The notes under the pieces: generated by a model
Database searches by the model: none
The model's input: only the letters and a program-made list of their open reading frames with translations
Told to the model about the DNA's origin: nothing
Translations under genes and position numbers: made by a program
Assembly: GCA_022841525.1 (NCBI GenBank)
Contig: JALHRI010000003.1
Location: 1 to 64,000 of the forward strand
Source of the DNA: Alphaproteobacteria bacterium
GTDB lineage: Bacteria; Pseudomonadota; Alphaproteobacteria; Rickettsiales; UBA3002
Length of the DNA: 64,000 nt
Direction of reading: 5' to 3'
Shown: positions 17,725 to 26,220 of the stretch, one piece after another
How positions within the stretch are numbered: position 1 is the stretch's first letter
How the letters are laid out: each line of letters opens with the position of its first letter

Positions 17725-18675
17725 ATGCAAGTGGCACTCGTTTTTCCAGGTCAGGGTTCACAAGCCATCGGAATGGGGCAGGCGCTGGCCAAGGCATTTC
17801 CCGCCGCGCGCGAAGTGTTTGAGCAGGTCGATGAGGCGCTAAAACAGCCGCTTTCCAAGATTATGGCCGAAGGGCCAGAGGCCGATTTAACCTTAACAGA
17901 AAATGCGCAGCCGGCGATTATGGCCGCCTCGATGGCAGCGTTCGCCGTGATGCAAAAAGAAATGGGCATCAGCCTCCCCCGCGATGCAAGTTTTGTCGCG
18001 GGTCACAGTCTGGGCGAGTACAGCGCGCTAGCCGCTGCCGGCGTGTGGGATGTGGGCACCTGCGCGAAGCTGCTCAAAATCCGCGGGCGGGCGATGCAAG
18101 CGGCAGCCCCCGCAGGTACAGGGGCCATGGCTGCGATTATTGGGCCGGAAATTTCCGCCGTGCGCGACATACTTGAAGAAACCGGCAACCAGCTTCCCTC
18201 AGAAATCGTGGAAATTGCCAATCATAATGCACAAAACCAAATCGTGATTTCCGGCACCAAAGCAGGTGTGGAACTGGCAATGCAAATCGCCAAAGAAAAA
18301 GGCGCCAAACGCGCGGTGGCGCTTTCGGTGTCGGCGCCGTTTCACTGCTCGCTGATGAAGTCTGCTGCCAAAACCATGGAAGAGGCGCTGGCCGCCACCA
18401 CCATGCAGCCACTGATCGTGCCGATCGTCGCCAACGTTACCGCGCAGCCCGTATCGGATGTGAACCAGATGCGCGCGCTACTCGTCCAGCAAGTCACCGG
18501 CATGGTGCGCTGGGTAGACTGCGTGGAAACACTGCACGCGCGCGGCGTGCGTAAAGTGATTGAGATCGGCAGTGGTAATGTGCTTGCTGGCCTCATCAAA
18601 CGCATCGCGCCGGATATCACGGTGCAAAACGTTGGCCTGCCTGAGGATCTCGACGCGCTCGCCAAAGCGGCGTAG
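17725..18675 (+). CDS. fabD: Malonyl-CoA:ACP transacylase
   Basis: FabD moves malonyl from CoA to acyl-carrier protein. The 316-residue protein has the oxyanion-hole QGSQ loop (VFPGQGSQAIGMG near residue 10), the nucleophile serine in GHSLGEYSALAAAG, the arginine/GAMAAIIG region, and the catalytic His in VSAPFHCSLM near residue 210. The ATG at 17725 with AAGGGGT just upstream starts the normal N-terminus; the open frame extends 37 codons further upstream but without family similarity. FabG, acpP and fabF, which usually follow, are not here; a divergent-function acyltransferase gene follows instead. The gene is divergent from rpsF. Confidence 0.95.
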   Translation: MQVALVFPGQGSQAIGMGQALAKAFPAAREVFEQVDEALKQPLSKIMAEGPEADLTLTENAQPAIMAASMAAFAVMQKEMGISLPRDASFVAGHSLGEYSALAAAGVWDVGTCAKLLKIRGRAMQAAAPAGTGAMAAIIGPEISAVRDILEETGNQLPSEIVEIANHNAQNQIVISGTKAGVELAMQIAKEKGAKRAVALSVSAPFHCSLMKSAAKTMEEALAATTMQPLIVPIVANVTAQPVSDVNQMRALLVQQVTGMVRWVDCVETLHARGVRKVIEIGSGNVLAGLIKRIAPDITVQNVGLPEDLDALAKAA

Positions 18676-18706
18676 ATTTGCTGCTGGCGACTGCGGCTTA
18701 CTGGCT

Positions 18707-20662
18707 ATGGTTTCGCATAAACTACTGCGCCGCGACATTCAGGGACTGCGTGCAATCGCGGTCATGGCTGTTTTGCTCTGCCATTTTCAGCCCACATGGC
18801 TTCCAGGCGGCTTTGTAGGCGTTGATATTTTCTTTGTCATCTCCGGATTCTTAATGAGCGCCATCATTCTATCCGGGATGGGGAAGGGGAGCTTCTCGCT
18901 GCGTCATTTTTATCTCGCCCGTATCCGCCGAATTGTGCCGGCATTGATGGGGGTGTGCGTGGTGCTGCTGGCGCTGGGCTGGTGGTGGCTGCCACCTACT
19001 GATTACGCTGAACTTGGTAGGCAGGTAGCAGCAGCGCTGGGGTTTGTTTCCAATATTCACCTTAAAACCTCGGATGGATATTTCGCTGCCTTAGCCCAAG
19101 AGCAGTGGTTGCTACATACATGGTCGTTAGCGGTAGAATGGCAGTTTTACTTGATTTTCCCGTTACTGCTTTTGCCGCTTCAACGATTTTCTGGCGCGCA
19201 GCAGCAAGGCATCGCACTGATGGGACTGAGTATCTGCACGGTAATTTCGCTTGGCCTGTGCATTGCCCTTACGCCCGTTAAAAGTGCCACTGCGTTTTAC
19301 ATGCTGCATACTCGTTTCTGGGAGTTATGTGCAGGTGGTATCGTCTACCTGCTGAGTTTAAAATATTCTCTAAAACCGGCCGTCGCGCGTGTGGTGCTGA
19401 TGGTCGGTACGGTGTGCCTGCTCATCAGTTTTTTTATGTTTAGCCCGCATACACTATGGCCGGGATACGCAGCACTTCTGCCCGTTATTGGCACATGCCT
19501 ATTGCTCAGTGCGCCGCCCAACGCGTACGCATTTCTAAGCCATCCTTTACTGCAATGGCTGGGAAATCGCTCATACTCGCTTTATCTATGGCACTGGCCT
19601 TGTGCCGTAGCACTTGGCTTTCTCGAGCTACGAGGGGATCTTTCAGCAAGCATGCTGGCCGTGTCTCTCAGTGTTGCATTGGCCGTGCTTTCTTACCGCT
19701 ATATTGAAACACCCATGCGGCGCAACGCCTATAATACGCCATCTGCCATGCGATATTGGAGAGCAGGTTTTCTGTATCTAAGCATCCTCACCGCGGGGTT
19801 AGGAATTGCCATAGCCGATGGTTTTCCAAAGCGTACCACCCTTGAAGTACAGCGTGCCGAGGCCGGTATGCACGAGCTTTCTTCACTGCCAAGGAATTGC
19901 GAAGTACTTCCACTCAAACACGCAGCAGATATTGCGTGCGCCGAGCATTCGCCAAATCTCGTGCTGTGGGGCGATAGCCACGCCCCGCTGCTGATTCCAG
20001 CGATTCAGGCTGCTACACCAGATGCGCGCCTGATGCTGCTATCAGCATCGTGTCCTCCGATTCGTGATGCTTACGTTAATTTCAAAAACAAAGGCGATCA
20101 TTGCTCTGCCTATCATGAAGAAATTATGGCGCTTATCCATAAACTGCCGACGCATATCCCTGTTATTTTGGCGTTTCGCTTGTCCGCCTATACCGAGGGG
20201 TACAGCGAAAATTTTCTCCGCCCGATGGATGTGCGGTATCTGCGGTTACGCGCGGATGAGCACGCGATGGATGGTCGCACGCTTTTTACCTCGCGTCTGA
20301 CCTCGATGCTGTGCCAACTTCGCGCAAAAGGGCGCCGAGTATATGTGATGGAGCCTATTCCCGAAATGGGCGTACATGTGCCACGCACTCTCGCCAGACG
20401 TATGATGCGGGGTGATGCTTCCTCTGATGTTCAGTTAGCGCGTGCTGACTACCAAACGCGTCACCGAATGATTATCGCGGCACTTGAAAATGCTAAGATA
20501 AGCTGCGGCATTCAGCGTATGTCGCCGGTGCCTTATTTGTGCGATCACGACCATTGCAGCGGCTCGCAAAATGGCCTTTCATGGTATAGCGACGACGATC
20601 ATTTGAACATCAACGGTGCCCGCAAACTGATTCCCATGTTTGCTTCTATTTTAAGTAAATAA
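18707..20662 (+). CDS. AT3-SGNH acyltransferase (OafA/YrhL type) for surface polysaccharide O-acetylation
   Basis: The 651-residue protein combines a membrane acyltransferase-3 domain (about residues 8-370, ten or so hydrophobic segments) with a C-terminal SGNH hydrolase-like domain. AT3 motifs are RRDIQGLRAIAVMAVLLCHF at the N-terminus (R-x10-H), GGFVGVDIFFVISGFLMS, and WSLAVEWQFYLIFP. The SGNH part has LVLWGDSHAPLL (catalytic Ser) and a late DDDHLNINGA with Asp and His. Such proteins acetylate LPS O-antigen, peptidoglycan or exported glycans using cytosolic acetyl-CoA; the target here is unknown. It starts 31 bases after fabD and its stop abuts the CCA end of a convergent tRNA-Arg gene. Confidence 0.9.
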   Translation: MVSHKLLRRDIQGLRAIAVMAVLLCHFQPTWLPGGFVGVDIFFVISGFLMSAIILSGMGKGSFSLRHFYLARIRRIVPALMGVCVVLLALGWWWLPPTDYAELGRQVAAALGFVSNIHLKTSDGYFAALAQEQWLLHTWSLAVEWQFYLIFPLLLLPLQRFSGAQQQGIALMGLSICTVISLGLCIALTPVKSATAFYMLHTRFWELCAGGIVYLLSLKYSLKPAVARVVLMVGTVCLLISFFMFSPHTLWPGYAALLPVIGTCLLLSAPPNAYAFLSHPLLQWLGNRSYSLYLWHWPCAVALGFLELRGDLSASMLAVSLSVALAVLSYRYIETPMRRNAYNTPSAMRYWRAGFLYLSILTAGLGIAIADGFPKRTTLEVQRAEAGMHELSSLPRNCEVLPLKHAADIACAEHSPNLVLWGDSHAPLLIPAIQAATPDARLMLLSASCPPIRDAYVNFKNKGDHCSAYHEEIMALIHKLPTHIPVILAFRLSAYTEGYSENFLRPMDVRYLRLRADEHAMDGRTLFTSRLTSMLCQLRAKGRRVYVMEPIPEMGVHVPRTLARRMMRGDASSDVQLARADYQTRHRMIIAALENAKISCGIQRMSPVPYLCDHDHCSGSQNGLSWYSDDDHLNINGARKLIPMFASILSK

Positions 20663-20739
<77 letters not shown>

Positions 20740-20759
20740 ATGCCATGACGCATCGAAGA

Positions 20760-20836
20760 TGGCGTGCCCGGCAGGAGTCGAACCTGCGACCCTCTGCTTA
20801 GAAGGCAGATGCTCTATCCAGCTGAGCTACGGGCAC
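20760..20836 (-). tRNA. tRNA-Arg (anticodon TCT)
   Basis: Complete cloverleaf on the minus strand: acceptor GTGCCCG/CGGGCAC, anticodon stem TCTGC with loop CTTCTAA (anticodon TCT), T arm with GTTCGAC, discriminator G and encoded CCA. It lies 20 bases from tRNA-Arg(CCT), the two probably transcribed together; between them they read the AGA/AGG box. Confidence 0.95.
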
Positions 20837-20905
20837 ATGCAGCCATACTACGCATGGCATATCGAAATGCAATCTGCATCCCGCATCCGCAAACGGTTGT
20901 GCGAA

Positions 20906-22171
20906 TTATTCGATGAACTCTTGCCGATCAGGTACGCGCGAAAAGGCGATTTTGGTGCCGGTAAATCCGGTTTTATGTGGCAACATGCCCAGCAGCACCG
21001 TGTCGCGGCCATAGCGATGATTGAGTGTATCCATCGCACTGCTTAAGGCTTCCATCCGCGCGCGACGTGCGTTGTCTGCACTGGTTTCAAACAGGCTGGC
21101 TTGCTGTATATCTGCGGCTTCCAGCCCGTGCAGCGTCACGCTTAGTTTTTTGATGCGAACGTGCGGGCGCGTTTCGCCGCGCTGCCACTCATGCCAGCAA
21201 CCGCTTAAGCCGTGGATGATCTGATGATTGTCGCACGCGCCTTCAAACTGTGCACGGAAATAGATGCTGCGCTCGGTCTCGGTGCGAATACCAACATCAA
21301 GAAAACGCGCGCGCATGCCGTAGCGGCGCAGCCGCATTGCGGCTTTGAGGCATAGTCGCTGGGCGATAATGTAAGCGGCCTCAGGCACGCGCCACTCAGG
21401 CGCCAGCACGTGGCTGTGGCCTACGGTGCGCTTGTTCGTAGGCGCATCAGGAATCTCAAGTCCGCGCAGCTGATAATAGAGCTGCTCGCCGGCGAGGGAA
21501 TGCCAGATCGCGCGCATATGTTTGGGTGCGAGCTTCCATAGATCTGCGATGGTGAAGACCAGATGTTTTTCAAGCCGCCGCGTCATGTTAAAACCAATGC
21601 CCGGAATTTCCTGCACGCTTAAATGTTTCAGCCGGTCATACACCTGATCGGTGGGCAGAAAGGTCAGGCCATCGGGCTTTTTCAGATCGCTGGCGATTTT
21701 GGCAAGCAGCCGGTTTTCAGCGATACCAATCGAGCAGGTGACGCACGCCCCAAGCTCGCGCGCGAGGGATGATTTAATCGCCAGCGCCAGCGCGCGTGCG
21801 CGAGATTCTTCGCGCTCCTTACCCATCAACTCGCAGGCCACTTCATCAATCGAGGCGACTTGATGCACGGGAATATGGCGCTCAATCACGGCAAGCGCGC
21901 GTTCATGATAGGCCACGTAACGCTCATGATCGGCCTGCACTATGGCAAGATTGGGGCATAACCGCTTTGCTTCTTTGACCATGGTGCCGGTTTTAATGCC
22001 GAAGGCTTTGGCTTCGTAACTGGCCGCAATCGCGCAGGTATAGTCGCTTTCCAGCGGCACGACGATGAGCGGCCTGCCGCGAAGCTCTGGCCGCTCCTGC
22101 TGCTCTACTGAGGCAAAATAGCTGTTAAAATCGAGGTATAAAAAGCGAAACATCTCCATGCTAGCGGGCAT
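20906..22171 (-). CDS. Y-family DNA polymerase (DinB/UmuC-like)
   Basis: A translesion polymerase of 421 residues. The palm/finger signatures are [14 protein letters not shown] with the first catalytic Asp, [15 protein letters not shown], and [13 protein letters not shown] with the Asp-Glu pair. The thumb has [15 protein letters not shown]. The little finger ends with QQASLFETS, a good fit to the beta-clamp binding pentapeptide (QxSLF), and the C-terminus has KIAFSRVPD as in UmuC-like proteins. It differs from classical DinB in the SIDEV sequence and in the C-terminus, so a plain dinB assignment is not safe. No umuD, imuA or dnaE2 lies nearby. The start is uncertain among three nearby ATG codons (22171, 22159, 22153). 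It sits between two tRNA clusters. Confidence 0.85.
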   Translation of the reverse strand: MPASMEMFRFLYLDFNSYFASVEQQERPELRGRPLIVVPLESDYTCAIAASYEAKAFGIKTGTMVKEAKRLCPNLAIVQADHERYVAYHERALAVIERHIPVHQVASIDEVACELMGKEREESRARALALAIKSSLARELGACVTCSIGIAENRLLAKIASDLKKPDGLTFLPTDQVYDRLKHLSVQEIPGIGFNMTRRLEKHLVFTIADLWKLAPKHMRAIWHSLAGEQLYYQLRGLEIPDAPTNKRTVGHSHVLAPEWRVPEAAYIIAQRLCLKAAMRLRRYGMRARFLDVGIRTETERSIYFRAQFEGACDNHQIIHGLSGCWHEWQRGETRPHVRIKKLSVTLHGLEAADIQQASLFETSADNARRARMEALSSAMDTLNHRYGRDTVLLGMLPHKTGFTGTKIAFSRVPDRQEFIE

Positions 22172-22201
22172 ATCACAAAGGGGAGGGAGGGGAAAGATAG
22201 A

Positions 22202-22278
22202 TGGTCGGGGCGAGAGGATTCGAACCTCCGGCCTCCTGCTCCCGAAGCAGGCGCGCTACCGGGCTGCGCTACGCCCCG
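22202..22278 (-). tRNA. tRNA-Pro (anticodon CGG)
   Basis: Complete cloverleaf on the minus strand: acceptor CGGGGCG/CGCCCCG, anticodon stem CCTGC with loop TTCGGGA (anticodon CGG), T arm with GTTCGAA, discriminator A and encoded CCA. The first 59 bases plus 3 upstream bases are duplicated exactly at 22969-23030. Confidence 0.95.
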
Positions 22279-22288
22279 ACATATTGTC

Positions 22289-22330
22289 ATGCCAGCCCCG
22301 TCCTTGGACGGAGTAAACTCCAGCTGGCAT
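22289..22330. repeat. Intergenic inverted repeat, TGTCATGCC type
   Basis: ATGCCAGC (22289-22296) and GCTGGCAT (22323-22330) form outer arms, with CGTCC..GGACG as an inner hairpin. TGTC precedes the left arm. It resembles the TGTCATTCC element at 14138 and lies just 5' of the tRNA-Pro(CGG) gene, at the edge of the inserted segment. Confidence 0.5.
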
Positions 22331-22398
22331 CCAGCAAAATAAGGGTTTGTTTAACCAGACAAACGCAAGATTGCAAGTGAAAGGGTGGAAGAACTGAT

Positions 22399-22851
22399 TT
22401 AATAGGAAAGTTTTTTAATCCAATAATTTAATGAATTTTCCGGATTATTTATCATTGCTACACACTTTTCAAAATATTCTTTTCTCAAAATACTAATATT
22501 TGAACAGTTATGGTTCATTTTATCCCCAAACTCTTCCGCTGTTTCGGATATTCTGAGATTAACAGCATCATGATTCATGCCAGCAATTGTTGAAAATAAA
22601 AGCATTGTCTCTTGGCTATTTTGTTTTGCTGACTTTGCTTTATCTAATAATTCTTTAGTAGTATTAGGTGTGTTAAGAAGACATTTTTCAAAAACACTAA
22701 AGTAGACAGTACAATTAATTGCATCTTCACTAGCATTTATAGCAACATGCTGCTGCTGTTTTACAGAAAGCTGTTCGAAAGTTGACGCATATGTAGCATC
22801 GTTTGAAAATATTAACAAACCGATTAAAATAAAACATTTAAACTTCTTCAT
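22399..22851 (-). CDS. Hypothetical exported protein, AT-rich, inside a tRNA-Pro duplication
   Basis: The 150-residue product has a clear signal peptide (MKKFKCFILIGLLIFSNDATYAS, cleavage probably after about residue 22) and a mature part that is mostly helical and polar, with four cysteines (CTVYFSVFEKC, NHNC, FEKC) that could form two disulfides. It matches no family I know. AAGGGAG stands 6 bases before the ATG. The gene is strikingly A+T-rich compared with both flanks. It lies between the intact tRNA-Pro(CGG) and its 62-bp partial copy, so it was probably brought in with that insertion. Confidence 0.65.
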   Translation of the reverse strand: MKKFKCFILIGLLIFSNDATYASTFEQLSVKQQQHVAINASEDAINCTVYFSVFEKCLLNTPNTTKELLDKAKSAKQNSQETMLLFSTIAGMNHDAVNLRISETAEEFGDKMNHNCSNISILRKEYFEKCVAMINNPENSLNYWIKKLSY

Positions 22852-22968
22852 GGAAAACTCCCTTCCTAAAACAATATATTAATAGCAAGGTGAGAAGATT
22901 GATTTGCAGCCTTTTAACGCTGCTCACCCTACGGGTAGCTTTACTGTCCAACGACGTTCGGCCCGTTG

Positions 22969-23030
22969 TCGAACCTCCGGCCTCCTGCTCCCGAAGCAGG
23001 CGCGCTACCGGGCTGCGCTACGCCCCGACA
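22969..23030 (-). pseudogene. Truncated tRNA-Pro(CGG) copy, first 59 bases only
   Basis: This 62-bp segment is identical to 22220-22281. It holds tRNA-Pro(CGG) from its first base (23027) through the T loop, then diverges, so the 3' T-arm strand, the acceptor 3' strand and the CCA are missing. It cannot give a charged tRNA. With the intact gene it forms perfect direct repeats 749 bp apart that flank the AT-rich exported-protein gene, which suggests an insertion or duplication event at this tRNA. Confidence 0.9.
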
Positions 23031-23073
23031 CTCAATTTTAAGCCAGGCCACGCCCGGCAGCGCGATGTTTCAG

Positions 23074-23189
23074 TCCGCCTTCACTTCGTTACGGCGTGAC
23101 ATCCACTTCGCACGCTTCGGCGTTGATTAGCTTGCACCCAATCACGCCGTAGCTAGATTTTGGCTTCGCCAAAAATCAGCGAAGGCGGA
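23074..23189. repeat. Nested palindromic block abutting tRNA-Pro(TGG)
   Basis: Outer arms TCCGCCTTC (23074-23082) and GAAGGCGGA (23181-23189), inner arms ACGGCGTGA (23091-23099) and TCACGCCGT (23142-23150), and a further small hairpin GATTTTGGC..GCCAAAAATC (23156-23177) give a 116-bp folded block. Its right arm ends exactly where the CCA end of tRNA-Pro(TGG) starts. No protein frame is supported in it. It may be a MITE-like or REP-like element, or a processing/termination structure for the tRNA. Confidence 0.55.
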
Positions 23190-23266
<77 letters not shown>

Positions 23267-23371
23267 AACTGCACGGCTTATAACTGCCCGCATCGAAAAG
23301 GCAAGCTAAACGCACATCAATGCTTGAATCATGCGCATATCACGCTACAACGCGCATGAGAGCGAGGATGT

Positions 23372-24298
23372 ATGACATTATCTGCGAATTTTTCTGGCGC
23401 CTACACGGCGCTTGCCACCCCTTTTACGGAGCAGGGCGCGCTCGATGAAGCTGCCTTTGCCCATTTCATTGACTGGCAAATTGCAGGGGGCATTCACGGC
23501 ATCGTGCCTGCGGGAACGACTGGTGAATCCGCCACGCTAAGCCCTGAGGAACATCACCGCGTGGTCAGTATTGCGGTGAGGCAAGCCGCTGGCCGCGTGA
23601 AGGTGATGGCCGGTGCCGGATCCAACGCCACGGCTGAAGCGATCGATTACAGCAAGCACGCCGAGAAAGTCGGCGCGGATGCGCTGCTGGTGGTGGCGCC
23701 GTATTACAACAAACCCACGCAGGAAGGTATTTTCCAGCATTACCGCGCGATTGCAAGTGCCACCGGTCTGCCGATTTTTGTGTATAACATCCCCGGACGC
23801 AGCGTGGTGAACATTGCCGATGAAACGCTGGCACGGCTTGCAGAAGCCTGCCCGAACATTGTGGGGGTGAAAGATGCCACCGGCGATCTCGCCCGCGTCA
23901 GCACCTTGCGCAAACTGGTGGGTGACCGGCTGATTCAGTTTTCCGGCGAAGATATGACGGCGATTGGCTTTAATGCGATGGGGGGGCGCGGGGTGATTTC
24001 AGTCACATCCAATATCGCTCCTCATCATGTAGCGACGATTCAGAACCTCACGCTTGCCGGAAAATACGAGGAAGCCCGCACGCTGCACGATGGGTTTATT
24101 GCCCTGCATCAGGCGATGTTTGTGGAAACCAGCCCGGCACCGGTGAAATATGCACTGAGCAAATTAGGGCTGTGCAAAAATCATCTGCGCTTGCCGATGG
24201 TACCCGCAACCAAGGGCGCATGCGAAAAAATCGACGCGCTGATGAGTGCACTCAATCTGAAGGCTGATCATGGCGCCACCTCGCGTCATTGCGCTTAA
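23372..24298 (+). CDS. dapA: 4-hydroxy-tetrahydrodipicolinate synthase
   Basis: DapA condenses aspartate semialdehyde and pyruvate at the start of the diaminopimelate/lysine branch. The 308-residue TIM-barrel protein has the GTTGES substrate motif (residues 48-53), Tyr138 in FVYNIPGRS with Arg143, and the Schiff-base Lys167 in VGVKDATGD. GAGG stands a few bases before the ATG. Its last 29 bases overlap the start of smpB; the dapA-smpB order is common in Alphaproteobacteria. Confidence 0.95.
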   Translation: MTLSANFSGAYTALATPFTEQGALDEAAFAHFIDWQIAGGIHGIVPAGTTGESATLSPEEHHRVVSIAVRQAAGRVKVMAGAGSNATAEAIDYSKHAEKVGADALLVVAPYYNKPTQEGIFQHYRAIASATGLPIFVYNIPGRSVVNIADETLARLAEACPNIVGVKDATGDLARVSTLRKLVGDRLIQFSGEDMTAIGFNAMGGRGVISVTSNIAPHHVATIQNLTLAGKYEEARTLHDGFIALHQAMFVETSPAPVKYALSKLGLCKNHLRLPMVPATKGACEKIDALMSALNLKADHGATSRHCA

Positions 24299-24722
24299 TC
24301 GCCGCGCGCATTTTGAATACAGCCTCGATGAACATATGGAGGCCGGCCTGGTGCTAAGCGGCACCGAGGTAAAATCGCTGCGCGCGGGACGTGCCAATAT
24401 TGAGGATGCCTACGGCACGCACATGAACGGCGAAATATGGCTGATCAACTGTTTTATTGCCGAATATGCGCAAGGAAATCGTCAGAATCACGAGCCTAAG
24501 CGCCCACGCAAATTATTGCTGAACGCCAAGCAAGTAAAAAAACTCATCGGTCTACTGAAGGTACGGGGCACAACGCTGATTCCACTGAAGCTGTATTTTA
24601 GTGGCTCTGGCTACGCCAAAATCGAGATTGCGGTGGCACGCGGTAAGAAGCAGTACGAAAAACGAGAAACCATCAAAGCCCGCGAATGGAAGCGCGATCA
24701 GGCACGGCTTCTCAAAAAATAA
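24270..24722 (+). CDS. smpB: SsrA-binding protein SmpB
   Basis: SmpB binds tmRNA and brings it to stalled ribosomes for trans-translation. The 150-residue protein has the OB-fold core with NRRAHFEYSLDEHMEAGLVLSGTEVKSLRAG at the N-terminus, DAYGTHMNGEIWLINCFIAEY, and the basic C-terminal tail KKQYEKRETIKAREWKRDQARLLKK that enters the mRNA channel. It starts within the end of dapA (29-base overlap). No ssrA gene is seen in this window. Confidence 0.95.
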   Translation: MAPPRVIALNRRAHFEYSLDEHMEAGLVLSGTEVKSLRAGRANIEDAYGTHMNGEIWLINCFIAEYAQGNRQNHEPKRPRKLLLNAKQVKKLIGLLKVRGTTLIPLKLYFSGSGYAKIEIAVARGKKQYEKRETIKAREWKRDQARLLKK

Positions 24723-24805
24723 CCTCGACAGCACATGCGTGCTTTGTTATAAGACTTCTTAACTTTTATTAAGAAAAATAAACCAAGCAAGCAGGGTGAA
24801 GCGAC

Positions 24806-26167
24806 ATGTGGTATCGTGTCTCGAAATGGCTGGCGGCCAAGGCTGCAGCGCCATCTGAGGGTGAGGCGGATGATGCGCAGCTCAGTGTTGGCCAGCGGAT
24901 TTCACTGAATGCCCATATACCCGTCACTGCGCTGCAAAATCAAGGCGGAGAGCTGATTCGCGAACGCATTTACCGTTTCGGTGAAGATGAAATTCGCAGC
25001 TTTATTCTTAAGCTGGATTCCGGTGAAGAATATAGTCTCAGCCTGCTGCACGATAGCGATATTCGCTACGCCAGCATCAGCCGCGAGCTTTCCACTGCCG
25101 AGCGTAGGCAATGGTTTGATCCCGATGCTTTAAGCTTTTTTCTGGAAAAAACCTCAGCGCAAACACTTCGCTGCCGCGCGCCGATGCCTGCGGAAAGCGC
25201 CTGGGCAGCTGAGCGCTACGTGAAAACGGTGGATCTGGTCGAGGCGAGTATGCAGGAAATCGGCAAGCGTGGTCAGCCTACTGCGCTTACCTACAGTATG
25301 CTGCTTGATACAAGCGGCGAAAAAGCCATCGAGATTGAGCAATATGGCGATCACGGCTTGCTGCGCATGTATACTACGATTTTCATTCCGCTGTATGCGC
25401 TGGAAATCAGCGCGCTAGCAGCGAATGAACCCGCTATATCACCACGTGAGACGAGGGGAGAACCCCCGTTATTTCTCGATGTGCCGCTTGCTAAAAACGA
25501 TAATCAGCGGCCATCTGCGGCCAAGAGCAGTGAGCAAAAGGAAGAAGACGAAGGGGAAGATTTCGCGCTGAATGCATCTGCCCAAATTTTGCCGCTGCGC
25601 GAGGCATTTGAAGCCCTCACGCGTGAGCTTGAAACCATGGCCGAGGAAGAAATTTCGGCCGCGTTCAGCGATGCGCGCGGCACGTTCGAAGCCTCGCTGC
25701 AGGAGAAACCGGAATTCAAAAACGACTTTCGTCGTAAAGCCAATGAAGTCCCCGCGCGGGCTTTAGAGTCTGAAAAAACCCAAACCGCAAACGTGCCGGA
25801 ATTTCTGCTAAAGCCGCGCGAAGAGGCGAAAGTTTCCGCCAGTAGCAAAACCGCAGAATCACCGGCCGATCATTTGTTCAAAAAAATCTTCGAGCCTAAA
25901 GCCAGTCAGATTTTATGCGACGTACAATCCGCCTCCGTCATTGAACGCGAGGCAGCCGAACGTGGCGTTAGCACACAGGATTTACTGCGCACCATGATTG
26001 GCCTGCGCGATGAAAAACCCGCCATGCATGCGTTTGAACTTTCGCTCAGCGAGGAAGATTACCGCAAGCTTGCCATGCGCTATCAGCTGCGGCCAGATCG
26101 CCGCGAAGAAATCAGAAAACGGATGAGCGAAGAACTCGCCAGCGCCATCCGCAGCATGAAATCTTGA
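24806..26167 (+). CDS. Hypothetical 453-residue protein, structured N-terminus and acidic coiled C-terminus
   Basis: No confident family. Residues 1-205 look folded: alternating beta segments around SLNAHIPVTALQNQGGELIRERIYRFG, then a glycine-bearing TALTYSMLLDTSGEKAIEIEQYGDHGLLRMYTTI, loosely recalling YjfK/DUF2491 proteins, but I would not assign that. Residues 205-360 are low-complexity, acidic and probably disordered (PRETRGEPP, KSSEQKEEDEGEDF). The last 90 residues form charged helices with IEREAAERGVSTQDLLRTMIGL, which reads like a small helical domain. There is no signal peptide or membrane segment. It lies between smpB and addB, with modest gaps on both sides, and has a purine-rich site 10 bases before the ATG. 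Confidence 0.6.
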   Translation: MWYRVSKWLAAKAAAPSEGEADDAQLSVGQRISLNAHIPVTALQNQGGELIRERIYRFGEDEIRSFILKLDSGEEYSLSLLHDSDIRYASISRELSTAERRQWFDPDALSFFLEKTSAQTLRCRAPMPAESAWAAERYVKTVDLVEASMQEIGKRGQPTALTYSMLLDTSGEKAIEIEQYGDHGLLRMYTTIFIPLYALEISALAANEPAISPRETRGEPPLFLDVPLAKNDNQRPSAAKSSEQKEEDEGEDFALNASAQILPLREAFEALTRELETMAEEEISAAFSDARGTFEASLQEKPEFKNDFRRKANEVPARALESEKTQTANVPEFLLKPREEAKVSASSKTAESPADHLFKKIFEPKASQILCDVQSASVIEREAAERGVSTQDLLRTMIGLRDEKPAMHAFELSLSEEDYRKLAMRYQLRPDRREEIRKRMSEELASAIRSMKS

Positions 26168-26220
26168 GCTAGCGCCCTCAAATTTCTCGCTATGGATTTT
26201 AAGCGTGCTAGCATGCGCGC

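Noticed and set aside
20759-21046. Open frame of 95 codons on the plus strand across tRNA-Arg(TCT) and the polymerase end
   Set aside because: It runs antisense through a tRNA gene and the 3' end of the polymerase gene; the sequence is not protein-like.
22890-23099. Open frame of 69 codons on the plus strand through the truncated tRNA copy
   Set aside because: Most of it is the antisense of the tRNA-Pro fragment, with no start signal.
24757-24777. TTCTTAA..TTAAGAA hairpin after smpB as a terminator
   Set aside because: No T tract follows on the plus strand and the stem is only A/T; it may be part of the promoter of the next gene.
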